DNA of 47,547 nt from a virus. The notes under the pieces are model-generated. The model searched no databases, had not been told where the DNA came from, and saw nothing but the letters and a program-made list of their open reading frames with translations. The position numbers were made by a program, and so were the translations under genes. Shown here piece by piece: positions 1 to 6,691 of this stretch. The first letter of the stretch is position 1; each line of letters starts with the position of its first letter. Where the stretch lies: positions 1 to 47,547 of IMG/VR virus record IMGVR_UViG_3300043436_001758; one strand, given 5' to 3'.

Positions 1-43
1 GTTGACGGAGTGATGGCGGCATCTGGCCCGTGCGAGCATAACA
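1..43. repeat. 43-bp terminal overlap, left copy
   Basis: These 43 bases are identical to 47505-47547. A reading frame that begins at 47421 continues through the join and stops at 129, so the overlap most simply marks a circular assembly of a complete genome. It is too short to claim as a physical terminal repeat. Confidence 0.9.
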
Positions 44-129
44 GGCTTATTGATTTGCTGAAGCACCTTGGATTTTCAGCAACAATTATCGGGAAAGACG
101 AAGACGGAGAGGACGCATGGGAACTATGA
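1..129 (+). CDS. Hypothetical protein, C-terminal part (gene spans the window join)
   Basis: This is the 3' part of a gene whose start is at 47421. Joined across the 43-bp overlap it encodes about 70 residues. The N-terminal half contains a CSDGCC cluster, which could bind metal, and the C-terminus is acidic, ending EDGEDAWEL. The stop codon overlaps the ATG at 126 (ATGA), which indicates translational coupling with the next gene. No function is recognised. Confidence 0.7.
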   Translation, partial: VDGVMAASGPCEHNRLIDLLKHLGFSATIIGKDEDGEDAWEL

Positions 130-323
130 CCACTCCCTACACAGAAAAGAACTTTAACGCCATGCTTGATAAGCTTTCCGAAGTTATGAAGCAACGCAAT
201 GCGGCAATGATCCTAGCCAAGGCCGCAGTTGACGGGGCAGACAAGCTAGAGATGCAGGAAGCATACGAACTACTCAAAACAGAAATCAGCAAAAACCATG
301 ACAACAACACCAGCCAGCCTTGA
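126..323 (+). CDS. Small hypothetical protein, 65 aa
   Basis: A 65-residue, mostly helical, charged protein. The ATG at 126 overlaps the upstream stop as ATGA, so it is preferred over the in-frame ATG at 117. The gene overlaps the helicase start at 298 in another frame. The tight packing suggests one operon with the helicase. No family is recognised. Confidence 0.65.
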   Translation: MTTPYTEKNFNAMLDKLSEVMKQRNAAMILAKAAVDGADKLEMQEAYELLKTEISKNHDNNTSQP

Positions 324-1542
324 CGCAGAGAAAGCATTTCTTTCTTGCGCTATCCAAAACATCAGCATTCTAAACGAGGCGGCAGACTATGCCTCTCCCA
401 AGCTATTCCATCACCCTTGCCACAAGCGGGTTTTTGAATCGGCATTGGAACTATGGAAAGAGGGAAAGGATTGCGATCTAGTCACGCTCACAGATGCCAT
501 GTCCAATGCAGGGACATTGGATGATGCGGGTGGTGCGGCATTCTTAACGGAATGCTTCATGGCCCCATCTGTTCAATCAAACTGGCGCGAATATTTAGAG
601 ATCCTTCGCCACAAGCACACGGCGCGACTGGCTATCTCTGCCGCTGAAAGGATCATTGCATCAGCACAGAACCCTTCCGAAGCAGGAGAGTTAAGCGAGG
701 TTGTGCAGAAAGCATTGGTCGCTGTAGCCGCTGATGCAGAGACAACATCTAAAATAGAGAGCATTAAAGAATCGGCTATGAATCGTGTAAATGAATACGA
801 ACAAATGGTAGCCAACAAAGGGAAGTTGATGGGTTTGACTTATGGGATTAAGCCACTTGATGACCATACGGGAGGAATGAGAGAGGGCCAACTTATTGTT
901 GTGGGAGGTGCAACCAAATCTGGCAAAACTGCATTGTCATTGAATATCGCACAAAGAACCGCTGATGCAGGTAACAATGTTGGATTCTTCAGCCTAGAGA
1001 TGTCATCTGGAGAACTTATCGACAGAATGGTTGCAAGTTACGCTGGCGTTGACATTAGCGTTCTTGGGAAAGATCCGACAAAACAAGACATGGACAAAAT
1101 AAGATTTGGAATTGGACAGATAAGCAAATTGCCTATCTGGATTAGGGACGAGTCTTCTATAAATCCATTGCAAATTATGGCGGCGGCTAGAAGGATTGTT
1201 GCGGCCCACCAAGTCAAAGTTTTGTTTCTTGATTACATTCAGCTAGTAAGTCCCCTAAATACAAAAGATTCAAGGGAGCGTCAAATTGCTGAAGTGTCTA
1301 GGTGCTTAAAACTTATAGCAAAAGAATTGAAGATTTGCGTTGTGGCATTGACGCAACTTAATAGTGATGGCGCGAGTAGAGAATCCAGAGCCATCGAACA
1401 TGATGCAGACTTAATGCTAGTTTTAAGGCACGACGATGAGCATGGATCTTTCCTTGATATTAAACTTGGAAGAAATTGCTCAAGGGCTTCTTTCCCAATG
1501 GAGTTTAGAGCAAACTATTTACGATTTGACTCAAGGTCATAA
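298..1542 (+). CDS. DnaB-like replicative helicase
   Basis: A 414-residue protein with the two-domain plan of DnaB. Residues about 9-110 form the helical N-terminal domain (DAEKAFLSCAIQ, then CHKRVFESALELW). A RecA-type ATPase follows, with Walker A GGATKSGKT at residues 203-211 and Walker B VLFLDYIQLV near 309-318. It is somewhat shorter than typical bacterial DnaB (about 450-470 aa), as is common in phages. It would unwind the replication fork and recruit primase, and since no phage primase or polymerase was found it presumably works with host enzymes. The last 28 bases overlap the 3' end of the convergent HNH gene. Confidence 0.92.
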   Translation: MTTTPASLDAEKAFLSCAIQNISILNEAADYASPKLFHHPCHKRVFESALELWKEGKDCDLVTLTDAMSNAGTLDDAGGAAFLTECFMAPSVQSNWREYLEILRHKHTARLAISAAERIIASAQNPSEAGELSEVVQKALVAVAADAETTSKIESIKESAMNRVNEYEQMVANKGKLMGLTYGIKPLDDHTGGMREGQLIVVGGATKSGKTALSLNIAQRTADAGNNVGFFSLEMSSGELIDRMVASYAGVDISVLGKDPTKQDMDKIRFGIGQISKLPIWIRDESSINPLQIMAAARRIVAAHQVKVLFLDYIQLVSPLNTKDSRERQIAEVSRCLKLIAKELKICVVALTQLNSDGASRESRAIEHDADLMLVLRHDDEHGSFLDIKLGRNCSRASFPMEFRANYLRFDSRS

Positions 1543-2141
1543 TCTAGTTTAGCACCTTTGCACCTGTTAAAATATGATGGTATTACTTGAAGGTTGGTGG
1601 GTATATGCGGCCCGCCTTTTGAAATGGGAATTATGTGATCGACTTCATGTTTTATACCCGTGCATTTAGATACTCTTTTGCATAATTTGTAAATTTCATT
1701 TACCAATTTAATATCATTAGCGGAACATGAAAGAAGTGATTTTCTTTCTTTTGCTCTTCTTGCACCCTTCCAATTTGAAATCTTATCTTTGTTTTTATTG
1801 CACCATTCTTTGTGCTTTTTCAAAACATATTCCTTATTTCTTTTAGCCCAATTTTTATAATTCTGCTTTGCTCTATCTTGATTTTCTGATTTCCATTTTT
1901 TAGTCAACTCTCTGTGTCTTTGTCTGTTTTTTTCTCTCCATTTTTTGCATTGCTCTTTTGGCTTTTCTGGATTTTTTTCTCTCCATTTCCTCATGTTCTC
2001 GTTATACCTTTTTTTCTTTTCAGCAAAGGCATTAGGAGAGATCCAATGCTGTCCACTTTTTAAGTGCTTTGCATATGCCCAAAACACAAAACCATCTTCT
2101 CTGGTGTCTCCTCTTTTTAATTTTCTTCTTGCTCTATCCAT
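1515..2141 (-). CDS. HNH homing-type endonuclease
   Basis: A 208-residue basic protein on the strand opposite to its neighbours. The N-terminal module (DTREDGFVFWAYAKHLKSG, then HWISPNAF) is followed by a Lys/Arg-rich segment of repeated WREKN-like units (residues about 50-140). The C-terminal HNH core reads EVDHIIPISKGG followed by NLQVIPSYFN. The N-terminal module closely resembles that of the HNH protein at 26840, so the two are paralogues. Its position between helicase and SSB-like genes, its reverse orientation and its own promoter all fit a free-standing homing endonuclease. The ATG at 2141 is preferred over longer frames because the upstream part has no protein-like composition and contains the promoter. 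Confidence 0.85.
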   Translation of the reverse strand: MDRARRKLKRGDTREDGFVFWAYAKHLKSGQHWISPNAFAEKKKRYNENMRKWREKNPEKPKEQCKKWREKNRQRHRELTKKWKSENQDRAKQNYKNWAKRNKEYVLKKHKEWCNKNKDKISNWKGARRAKERKSLLSCSANDIKLVNEIYKLCKRVSKCTGIKHEVDHIIPISKGGPHIPTNLQVIPSYFNRCKGAKLDYDLESNRK

Positions 2142-2147
2142 GTGTGG

Positions 2148-2176
2148 ACTATATCGTTTCAATATGGAACTGGCAA
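2148..2176 (-). promoter_or_regulatory. Sigma70-type promoter for the HNH gene
   Basis: Read on the minus strand, TTGCCA (2176-2171) and TATAGT (2153-2148) are separated by exactly 17 bases. Each matches consensus at five of six positions. The -10 box ends six bases before the HNH start codon at 2141, so the transcript would be leaderless or nearly so. Confidence 0.6.
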
Positions 2177-2202
2177 CGGATTCCTCAATCATCAAAAACA
2201 CT

Positions 2203-2472
2203 ATGAACAACAAACCATACGACAACACCAATAGCGGAGCCGCATTCCGCAAAGAAAATGCAAACCCCAACGCTCCCAAGTGGAGTGGCCCGATCAATGT
2301 GAACGGGAAGGAATACGAGATCAGCATTTGGGAGAAGACCAGCAAGGCAGGGAAGGAATTCCTTTCCATGAAGATTGGCGAGCCTTACAAGAAGAAGGGC
2401 TTTGACCAGCACAACAAGGACAAGAGCAACGGCTACGCCCCCAAGGACAGGGACGAAGACATCCCATTTTAA
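2203..2472 (+). CDS. Small protein resembling phage SSB-like / DUF736-type proteins
   Basis: An 89-residue protein whose core (KWSGPINVNGKEYEISIWEK, then KAGKEFLSMKIGEP) looks like a small beta-barrel of the kind found in DUF736-type and SSB-like phage proteins. The C-terminus is acidic and ends DEDIPF, close to the DDDIPF tail of bacterial SSB that recruits partner proteins. This supports a role at single-stranded DNA. An alternative in-frame ATG lies at 2164, inside the HNH promoter zone; neither start has a clear Shine-Dalgarno sequence. It sits downstream of the helicase, separated only by the inserted HNH gene. Confidence 0.7.
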   Translation: MNNKPYDNTNSGAAFRKENANPNAPKWSGPINVNGKEYEISIWEKTSKAGKEFLSMKIGEPYKKKGFDQHNKDKSNGYAPKDRDEDIPF

Positions 2473-2473
2473 T

Positions 2474-2710
2474 ATGGAAAAGAAATTCTCCAAGACTATC
2501 ACAAACCCTAAAACTGGCAGGGAGAAGACTGTCCGATACGGGCAGAAGGGCGCGACCATTAAGCCGGGGACTTCCAAGGGCGATTCATATTGCGCTAGAT
2601 CCGCTGGACAAATGAAGAAGCACCCCGAAGCGGCAAAGAACCCCAACAGCCCATTGCGCTTGTCCCGTGCCAAATGGAAGTGTTCTGGCACAAAATCACG
2701 AAGGTCGTAA
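2474..2710 (+). CDS. Small basic phage protein, 78 aa
   Basis: A 78-residue lysine/arginine-rich protein beginning two bases after the SSB-like stop. The pattern is KTVRYGQKG, then KGDSYCARSAGQMKK, then NSPLRLSRAKWKCSG. It resembles a family of small uncharacterised phage proteins with GDS-[YF]-C-A-R and a terminal W-x-C (possibly DUF6321; memory only). Two conserved-looking cysteines could bind metal or be structural. It is followed by a strong terminator at 2779, so it is probably the last gene of the helicase operon. Confidence 0.7.
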   Translation: MEKKFSKTITNPKTGREKTVRYGQKGATIKPGTSKGDSYCARSAGQMKKHPEAAKNPNSPLRLSRAKWKCSGTKSRRS

Positions 2711-2778
2711 TACTTTGCGAATAGAGCCAAGGGAGAACCTTGGACGGCGGTTCATGTTCCGTCTGTTGAACACGCATC

Positions 2779-2810
2779 AAGGGCGAGGAGAAATCCTCGC
2801 CCTTTCCTTT
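2779..2810 (+). terminator. Rho-independent terminator
   Basis: A perfect 11-bp stem (2779-2789 with 2794-2804) is capped by a GAAA tetraloop and followed by TCCTTTT. It ends the helicase/SSB-like operon. Confidence 0.85.
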
Positions 2811-2863
2811 TAGCCGCATAAACACTAGCTCCAGAGCCGATGAAATTTTTTTCATTTTGTGTG

Positions 2864-2896
2864 TTGACTCATTCAAAAATTCTGAAAGACTCATTC
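2864..2896 (+). promoter_or_regulatory. Possible promoter/operator with a duplicated 9-mer
   Basis: TTGACT at 2864-2869 resembles a -35 box. No good -10 box follows at 16-18 bases (AAGACT is the best). GACTCATTC occurs twice, at 2866-2874 and 2888-2896, 22 bases apart, so two sites would face the same side of the helix about two turns apart. This could be a protein-binding site controlling the next operon. Confidence 0.3.
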
Positions 2897-2925
2897 CCAG
2901 CGGCACAACCTCCGCTGAACAAAAC

Positions 2926-3201
2926 ATGAACACCATAATGAAAGCCAAGGCAGACGCAGTTGTAGCGCACGATGCGCTTTTCAAGGTCAGCATCACCCAA
3001 GCCGAACACGCAGGGCTGGATGAGATCCGAATCTCCGTTCCCCGTGCGCGAATCATCCTCAACGATTTGATCGCGTTGAAGAAGGCAGTGGAATCCCCAT
3101 ATCGCAACCTCAAACAGCCAGCCCATTTTGACAGGCTGGACTCCATGTTCTTCCAACAAGCGGAAGCCATCAACGAGGCCATGACAAAGATCCTCCAATG
3201 A
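2926..3201 (+). CDS. Hypothetical protein, 91 aa
   Basis: A 91-residue helical protein, first of a chain of small rightward genes after the terminator at 2779. A second in-frame ATG at 2938 is possible. Its stop overlaps the next start (ATGA at 3198). No motif of known function is seen; the sequence is rich in Ala, Lys and Ile with heptad-like spacing. Confidence 0.65.
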   Translation: MNTIMKAKADAVVAHDALFKVSITQAEHAGLDEIRISVPRARIILNDLIALKKAVESPYRNLKQPAHFDRLDSMFFQQAEAINEAMTKILQ

Positions 3202-3416
3202 TCGCCGTCGTCAACATTGGAGGGGGAGATGAATCCAATCCCCTTGGAGAAAGAAACTACGAGGTTAGAATCAACCACGAAGTCATTACCACATTCAAGC
3301 ACAAGCGAAGCGATGGACTTGGAGCTTGCTTACTTGAAGCGTCAAAAGCAGTAGAACGATCTAAATGGAATGCAGTAGAAAAGCTTATTCAAAACTTCAA
3401 CGAAACATCCAAATGA
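3198..3416 (+). CDS. Hypothetical protein, 72 aa
   Basis: A 72-residue protein overlapping both neighbours by ATGA junctions (3198 and 3413), which argues for coupled translation and for being real. It begins MIAVVNIGGG and has a mixed alpha/beta appearance. No family is recognised. Confidence 0.65.
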   Translation: MIAVVNIGGGDESNPLGERNYEVRINHEVITTFKHKRSDGLGACLLEASKAVERSKWNAVEKLIQNFNETSK

Positions 3417-3637
3417 TTACTATCGTCATCATTACTGGCACACTTGGCATTGTGGGTGCGCTCCTGATTGGTGCGTTCCAGTTGCTTGAGTATAGCCGCA
3501 AAAAGACAGAGCGAAGCATCGCCATCTTCTACAGGGATCATCCTCTGGAATGCACGATGATGCTGAATAAAATCTCCCTTCAAGAAACCAAGAAGGAGAT
3601 CAACAACCTAAAACACAAGGAGGAAAATGGATTCTAA
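3413..3637 (+). CDS. Small membrane-anchored protein, 74 aa
   Basis: Residues about 2-26 (ITIVIITGTLGIVGALLIGAF) form one hydrophobic helix, followed by a charged cytoplasmic-type tail containing KKTERS and a Lys/Glu-rich C-terminus. It starts at an ATGA overlap with the previous stop. A single-pass membrane protein of unknown role, possibly an early host-takeover factor. Confidence 0.65.
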   Translation: MITIVIITGTLGIVGALLIGAFQLLEYSRKKTERSIAIFYRDHPLECTMMLNKISLQETKKEINNLKHKEENGF

Positions 3638-3815
3638 AGCATTTGTTTCTTGGCACGAGACTCCAGAAGAAAAATTAATCAATCACCTGCAAGCTGAACT
3701 GGACGCATTGCTACAATCGCTTGAACTTATCAACCGCTACAATTCTCTAGGCAAAACCAAAAAAATAGCCGACGAGATCAGAACCATACTAACACACTAC
3801 AAACGCAACCAATGA
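3627..3815 (+). CDS. Hypothetical protein, 62 aa
   Basis: A 62-residue helical protein with a coiled-coil-like middle (EEKLINHLQAELDALLQSLE). It is preceded by AAGGAGG about four bases before the ATG, one of the few strong Shine-Dalgarno sites in the genome. It overlaps the previous gene by 11 bases and the next by ATGA. Confidence 0.65.
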   Translation: MDSKAFVSWHETPEEKLINHLQAELDALLQSLELINRYNSLGKTKKIADEIRTILTHYKRNQ

Positions 3816-4024
3816 AAAAGAAACACAAACGGCCAGCACAATCGCTGATGATAATGAAATACCTCGCCACAGGAAAGCCCCTAACGGCACTCCAAGCACT
3901 CAACAAGTTTGGATGCTTTAGGTTAGCCGCCCGTATCCACGAGATGAGGAGCGAGGGGCTTGCCATCAACGAGAAAACCATCAACAAGAACGGGAAGCGT
4001 TTTTCCCAATACCAAATCGCATAA
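3812..4024 (+). CDS. Helix-turn-helix protein (HTH_39-like)
   Basis: A 70-residue protein with the pattern ATGKPLTALQALNKFGCFRL, then AARIHEMRSEG and NGKRFSQYQ. This matches a small winged-helix/HTH family common in phages (Pfam HTH_39, from memory). It probably binds DNA or regulates phage genes. It starts at an ATGA overlap with the previous gene and has a very basic N-terminus (MKKKHKRP). Confidence 0.75.
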   Translation: MKKKHKRPAQSLMIMKYLATGKPLTALQALNKFGCFRLAARIHEMRSEGLAINEKTINKNGKRFSQYQIA

Positions 4025-4026
4025 CC

Positions 4027-4350
4027 ATGAGCAACCTAATTGTTCCCAACGAATTCAAGGAGGAGAACCCATTCCAGCTTCCGTTCCGTGCTGATGCGGA
4101 TATGGTTCTGGATGCCAATGATAGGGGAGTTGCAAAGATTAGCGAGCAAGCAGGGCCGCAAGAGGCATTGCGTATCGCCAAGCTGTTCGCCTCATCCACG
4201 GAAAGCCTTTCATTCCTGCACGACATCGCGCAGTTTATTGAGGCCGCAACGAAGGATGAAGAGGGATATAACCACGGACAAGATGGCGAGGATAAGGCTA
4301 ACTGCGTCATTTGCTCCATCAACGCATATATTGAAAGTGTATTGAGCTAG
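4027..4350 (+). CDS. Hypothetical protein, 107 aa
   Basis: A 107-residue acidic protein two bases after the HTH gene. It has a helical middle (PQEALRIAKLFASS) and a C-terminal CVIC pair. No family is recognised. A long inverted repeat follows at 4358. Confidence 0.65.
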   Translation: MSNLIVPNEFKEENPFQLPFRADADMVLDANDRGVAKISEQAGPQEALRIAKLFASSTESLSFLHDIAQFIEAATKDEEGYNHGQDGEDKANCVICSINAYIESVLS

Positions 4351-4357
4351 GATTAAC

Positions 4358-4418
4358 CCTCCAGCGGGGATTCACAAACAACCAAATACGTTTTGTGGAG
4401 CAAGTACCCCGCTGGAGG
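4358..4418. repeat. 12-bp perfect inverted repeat forming a long hairpin
   Basis: CCTCCAGCGGGG at 4358-4369 is the exact complement of 4407-4418. The 37-base interior contains a second weaker pairing (CACAAA with TTTTGTG). The element lies in the gap between two genes and is followed by AACCCTTTT, so it may act as a terminator/attenuator or an mRNA-stabilising structure. Confidence 0.6.
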
Positions 4419-4433
4419 AACCCTTTTAAGAAA

Positions 4434-4835
4434 ATGAAAACTCACACACCACGCACGGATGAGCAAGTCTGGACGGCATTTCACCATCACGAGATGTGTG
4501 CTGTCGTGGATAAAGACTTTGCGAGGCAACTTGAAATAGAGCTTGCCGCCTCATTAGAGAACCAATGCATTGCACAAGCCGAGGTCGAGAGGCTTACTAA
4601 ACGACCATTTGGTTGCAAGTGTGAAACCTTCAGAGAGAAGGCTCTTGGAGATGGTTGCGAAGAATGCAACAAGGCTCTTGTTATTGAGATGCTAACCGAC
4701 GAGCGGGATGAGCTAAAAACTGAAAACGCCAAGCTCCGCGAAATCGTGGAAAGGTATCGAGTCTGGGCAACCAGCGAGAACCCAACCGAATTAGAACTAC
4801 GCCACCTCAAACAAAAATACGATGAACTCAACTAA
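4434..4835 (+). CDS. Hypothetical phage protein with coiled coil, 133 aa
   Basis: A 133-residue protein. The N-terminal HTPRTDEQVW is followed by DFARQLEIELAASLE and AEVERLTKR, then a cysteine group (CKCETFREKALGDGCEECNK, residues about 60-80) and a C-terminal coiled coil (ELKTENAKLREIVERYR). The FARQLE...EVERLT block recurs in the gene at 5175, so the two share a duplicated segment. Function unknown. Confidence 0.65.
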   Translation: MKTHTPRTDEQVWTAFHHHEMCAVVDKDFARQLEIELAASLENQCIAQAEVERLTKRPFGCKCETFREKALGDGCEECNKALVIEMLTDERDELKTENAKLREIVERYRVWATSENPTELELRHLKQKYDELN

Positions 4836-5178
4836 CCCCAACACCAACAACGATGTCGCAAGGCTCCGATGGGAACTCAAAATAAGCGAAGAGGACGGGA
4901 TCACTCCCTACCTCTGGGATAACCGCAAGTATGACAACTATGACTTGGGATCGCTTTGCCGAATACTAAACGAATATGAGGAGAAAACCAACGAGGTCGC
5001 AAGGCTCCGTGAGCTACTAAACCGAGCGATTGAGATTGCTGAAACAGCGTGTAAGTACCTAGATACTGGCGGCTGGAATGAGGACGAGATGTATTCTGGA
5101 AAAGATGGATGGGTAACGGAGACGGAGATAAATGAGGTGTGCGCCACCCTCGCCTCACTCAAATCTGAAATCAAATGA
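4822..5178 (+). CDS. Hypothetical phage protein, 118 aa
   Basis: A 118-residue acidic protein overlapping its neighbours by 14 bases (4822) and ATGA (5175). It contains two VARLR blocks and helical segments, and probably belongs to the same set of small coiled-coil phage proteins as its neighbours. Function unknown. Confidence 0.65.
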   Translation: MNSTNPNTNNDVARLRWELKISEEDGITPYLWDNRKYDNYDLGSLCRILNEYEEKTNEVARLRELLNRAIEIAETACKYLDTGGWNEDEMYSGKDGWVTETEINEVCATLASLKSEIK

Positions 5179-5396
5179 CAATAACCGACACACCACGATG
5201 CGAAGCCGAACGCTTTGAAGCTCTTGAAGGCTCTGCACTTCGCAGGGACTGCGTTAAATTAAACTTCGCTAGACAACTTGAACGCGAACTAACCGCATCA
5301 AAGGCCGAGGTCGAGAGGCTTACAGGCATATTAAAATCCCTACGAAAATCACCATCAACGGAGTGGCATAAATCGAATAAAGTTTTACTTAAATAA
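5175..5396 (+). CDS. Hypothetical phage protein, 73 aa
   Basis: A 73-residue protein sharing the segment NFARQLERELTASKAEVERL with the gene at 4434. This indicates partial duplication, or exchange of a common coiled-coil module, within this early cluster. It starts at an ATGA overlap. Function unknown. Confidence 0.6.
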   Translation: MTITDTPRCEAERFEALEGSALRRDCVKLNFARQLERELTASKAEVERLTGILKSLRKSPSTEWHKSNKVLLK

Positions 5397-5405
5397 CATA
5401 ACAAT

Positions 5406-5615
5406 ATGAAAAAAGAAAAAATCAAAAATTACCTACCCCATGCAGGAATCGAAACCATTGATCGCGTTAGCGAGGAACATCAATACTTGGTATCCCTTTC
5501 AAGAGTGGTTGGAACCGCTTGCGACAAATGGCTAGAGGCCAAGGGGCTTAAAAATGGATTTAGACACGACTTCTCATATGGCAAAATGAAATCACCTGCA
5601 CAAAATGTGAAATGA
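5406..5615 (+). CDS. Hypothetical protein, 69 aa
   Basis: A 69-residue protein, last rightward gene before the tRNA-Gln. Its final codons (MKSPAQNVK) are encoded by the first copy of the direct repeat at 5586, so the repeat array runs into the coding end. No family is recognised; the start lacks a Shine-Dalgarno sequence. Confidence 0.6.
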   Translation: MKKEKIKNYLPHAGIETIDRVSEEHQYLVSLSRVVGTACDKWLEAKGLKNGFRHDFSYGKMKSPAQNVK

Positions 5616-5784
5616 AATCACCTGCACAAAAAGCGATATAAAATCACCTGCATAAAAGCAGGATGAAATCACCTATTTAATTTAGATAATGCCTCGTGGT
5701 GTAATGGTAGCACCGATCCCTTTGGAGGATCTTGTCTAGGTTCGAGTCCTAGCGAGGCAGTTTTATGAAATCACCTATCCGATA
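5586..5784. repeat. Iteron-like direct repeats framing the tRNA-Gln
   Basis: Five copies of ATGAAATCACCT or a one-base variant start at 5586, 5612, 5638 (ATAAAATCACCT), 5663 and 5765. The first four are spaced 26, 26 and 25 bases. The fifth follows the tRNA, 102 bases after the fourth, about four repeat periods. Copies 1-2 also share the extension GCACAAAA and copy 3 has GCATAAAA. The regular spacing suggests protein-binding iterons (replication origin or regulation). Confidence 0.7.
5690..5760 (+). tRNA. tRNA-Gln (TTG anticodon)
   Basis: A 71-nt cloverleaf. The 7-bp acceptor stem is TGCCTCG/CGAGGCA. The D-arm is GTGT/GCAC with a 7-nt loop. The anticodon arm is GATCC/GGATC with loop CTTTGGA, giving anticodon TTG. 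The T-arm is CTAGG/CCTAG with loop TTCGAGT. The discriminator is G and CCA is not encoded. It sits inside a direct-repeat array and upstream of a strong terminator. It would read CAA codons. Confidence 0.92.
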
Positions 5785-5884
5785 GGATGGGGCAAATACC
5801 TATTCAAAAAAGCGGCATGAAATAGGAATGGAAGGGTCAGAATAAAAACCTTTTTAAGTGACGGCCTGAACGTCAAAGGCACGA

Positions 5885-5915
5885 AAAAGGGGAGGGGAAA
5901 ATCCCCTCCCCTTTT
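5885..5915. terminator. Bidirectional rho-independent terminator
   Basis: A perfect 14-bp stem, AAAAGGGGAGGGGA with its complement, has a 3-base loop and A and T tracts on its two sides. It lies between the rightward early genes/tRNA and the leftward cluster that ends at 5923, so it can stop transcription from both directions. Confidence 0.88.
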
Positions 5916-5922
5916 CTTTGAC

Positions 5923-6069
5923 TTAATTCCCCTTTTTAATTTCTTGCAAGCAATCAATTAGTGTTTGCATAACAAATGTTTCCCCTGATTTCTCGCCTTC
6001 TTCATCATATTGAATATGATCCTCTATGATGGATATTGATTGCACTATTTTTGCTTCTAATTCTTCCAT
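5923..6069 (-). CDS. Small hypothetical protein, 48 aa
   Basis: A 48-residue acidic protein beginning MEELEAKIVQS, with EDHIQYDEEGEKSGETF in the middle and a helical end (LIDCLQEIKKGN). It is the last gene of a leftward cluster and ends eight bases before the terminator stem. Coding character is good for its size. A possible AGGA lies rather far (about 17 bases) upstream of the start. Function unknown. Confidence 0.55.
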   Translation of the reverse strand: MEELEAKIVQSISIIEDHIQYDEEGEKSGETFVMQTLIDCLQEIKKGN

Positions 6070-6168
6070 GTTGTTTGTGTTGTTGTCCTGTAAAGGCTAC
6101 AGAAAGCCCCGTGAAGCTATCCCCCCGGCTTCTCCCCCCTGCTAGGCAAGAGGGAGATTGTCGGGAGG

Positions 6169-6375
6169 CTAGGCAAAACAGAGGAGAAAATCTCCTAATG
6201 GCTTGTCGCCCGGTGAACTTGTCGCCTCTATAGCTTCCATGACGGCACTTGGGGACGGCCTGACTCCTAACGCCGTTTGATAATTAGGCAACACAATGGA
6301 AAACGCTCTTTTCCCATGCTTCCCAAGCCATACGCCAGAAAAATCAGGATGTTCTTTTAGTGTGATTTTTTTCAT
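6169..6375 (-). CDS. Small hypothetical protein, 68 aa
   Basis: A 68-residue leftward protein starting MKKITLKEHPDFSGVWLGKH, with a C-terminal PSAVMEAIEA segment. The ATG at 6375 is chosen because the longer frame overlaps two upstream genes. A GGAG lies about 20 bases upstream, too far for a clear ribosome site. Function unknown. Confidence 0.5.
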   Translation of the reverse strand: MKKITLKEHPDFSGVWLGKHGKRAFSIVLPNYQTALGVRPSPSAVMEAIEATSSPGDKPLGDFLLCFA

Positions 6376-6392
6376 AATGTTTTTTAATGTTA

Positions 6393-6479
6393 TTAACTCC
6401 AAAATAAACAAGCCATGATGAAAAGCACGAATGCCAGCCATATCAGGAAATGAAGCGCGTGAATAAGGAAGGATTTCAT
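6393..6479 (-). CDS. Tiny membrane peptide, 28 aa
   Basis: A 28-residue frame that is almost one hydrophobic helix (FLIHALHFLIWLAFVLFIM), starting MKS and ending CLFWS. It begins four bases after the upstream stop and is preceded by AGGAAGAA, a plausible ribosome site about nine bases away. It is probably a small membrane-acting peptide of the leftward cluster. Confidence is limited by size. Confidence 0.5.
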   Translation of the reverse strand: MKSFLIHALHFLIWLAFVLFIMACLFWS

Positions 6480-6482
6480 TGG

Positions 6483-6674
6483 TTATTCTTCCTCGTAACC
6501 GTCGAACCATGCTCCACTGCTGGTTCCTACTTCCTGCAAGGTTTCATCTGAACAGGTGCGGGAACTGGTTTCCTTGTCCCTGCAATGTTCTTGTGCTTCC
6601 TCCAGTGTCAATCCTGTGGCGATAATCTCACGATCACCGTCAAAGAACCCCCTAACGATTTTGTATGTTTTCAT
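6483..6674 (-). CDS. Small hypothetical protein, 63 aa
   Basis: A 63-residue protein starting MKTYKIVRGFFDGDREIIAT, then LTLEEAQEHCRDKETSSRTC, and an acidic end (FDGYEEE). This layout (short beta segments then EEAQxHC..PE-like) is common in small uncharacterised phage proteins. The start at 6674 is fixed by a strong AAAGGAG about seven bases upstream, which excludes the longer frame. Function unknown. Confidence 0.75.
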   Translation of the reverse strand: MKTYKIVRGFFDGDREIIATGLTLEEAQEHCRDKETSSRTCSDETLQEVGTSSGAWFDGYEEE

Positions 6675-6691
6675 GTTTTTTCTCCTTTGTT

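Noticed and set aside
1-43. 43-bp repeat considered as physical direct terminal repeats of the virion DNA.
   Set aside because: It is inside a gene and short. Assembly overlap of a circular contig explains it more simply.
2185-2730. 181-codon minus-strand frame opposite the SSB-like and following genes.
   Set aside because: The plus-strand frames match phage protein patterns and are tightly packed; the minus frame is hydrophobic noise.
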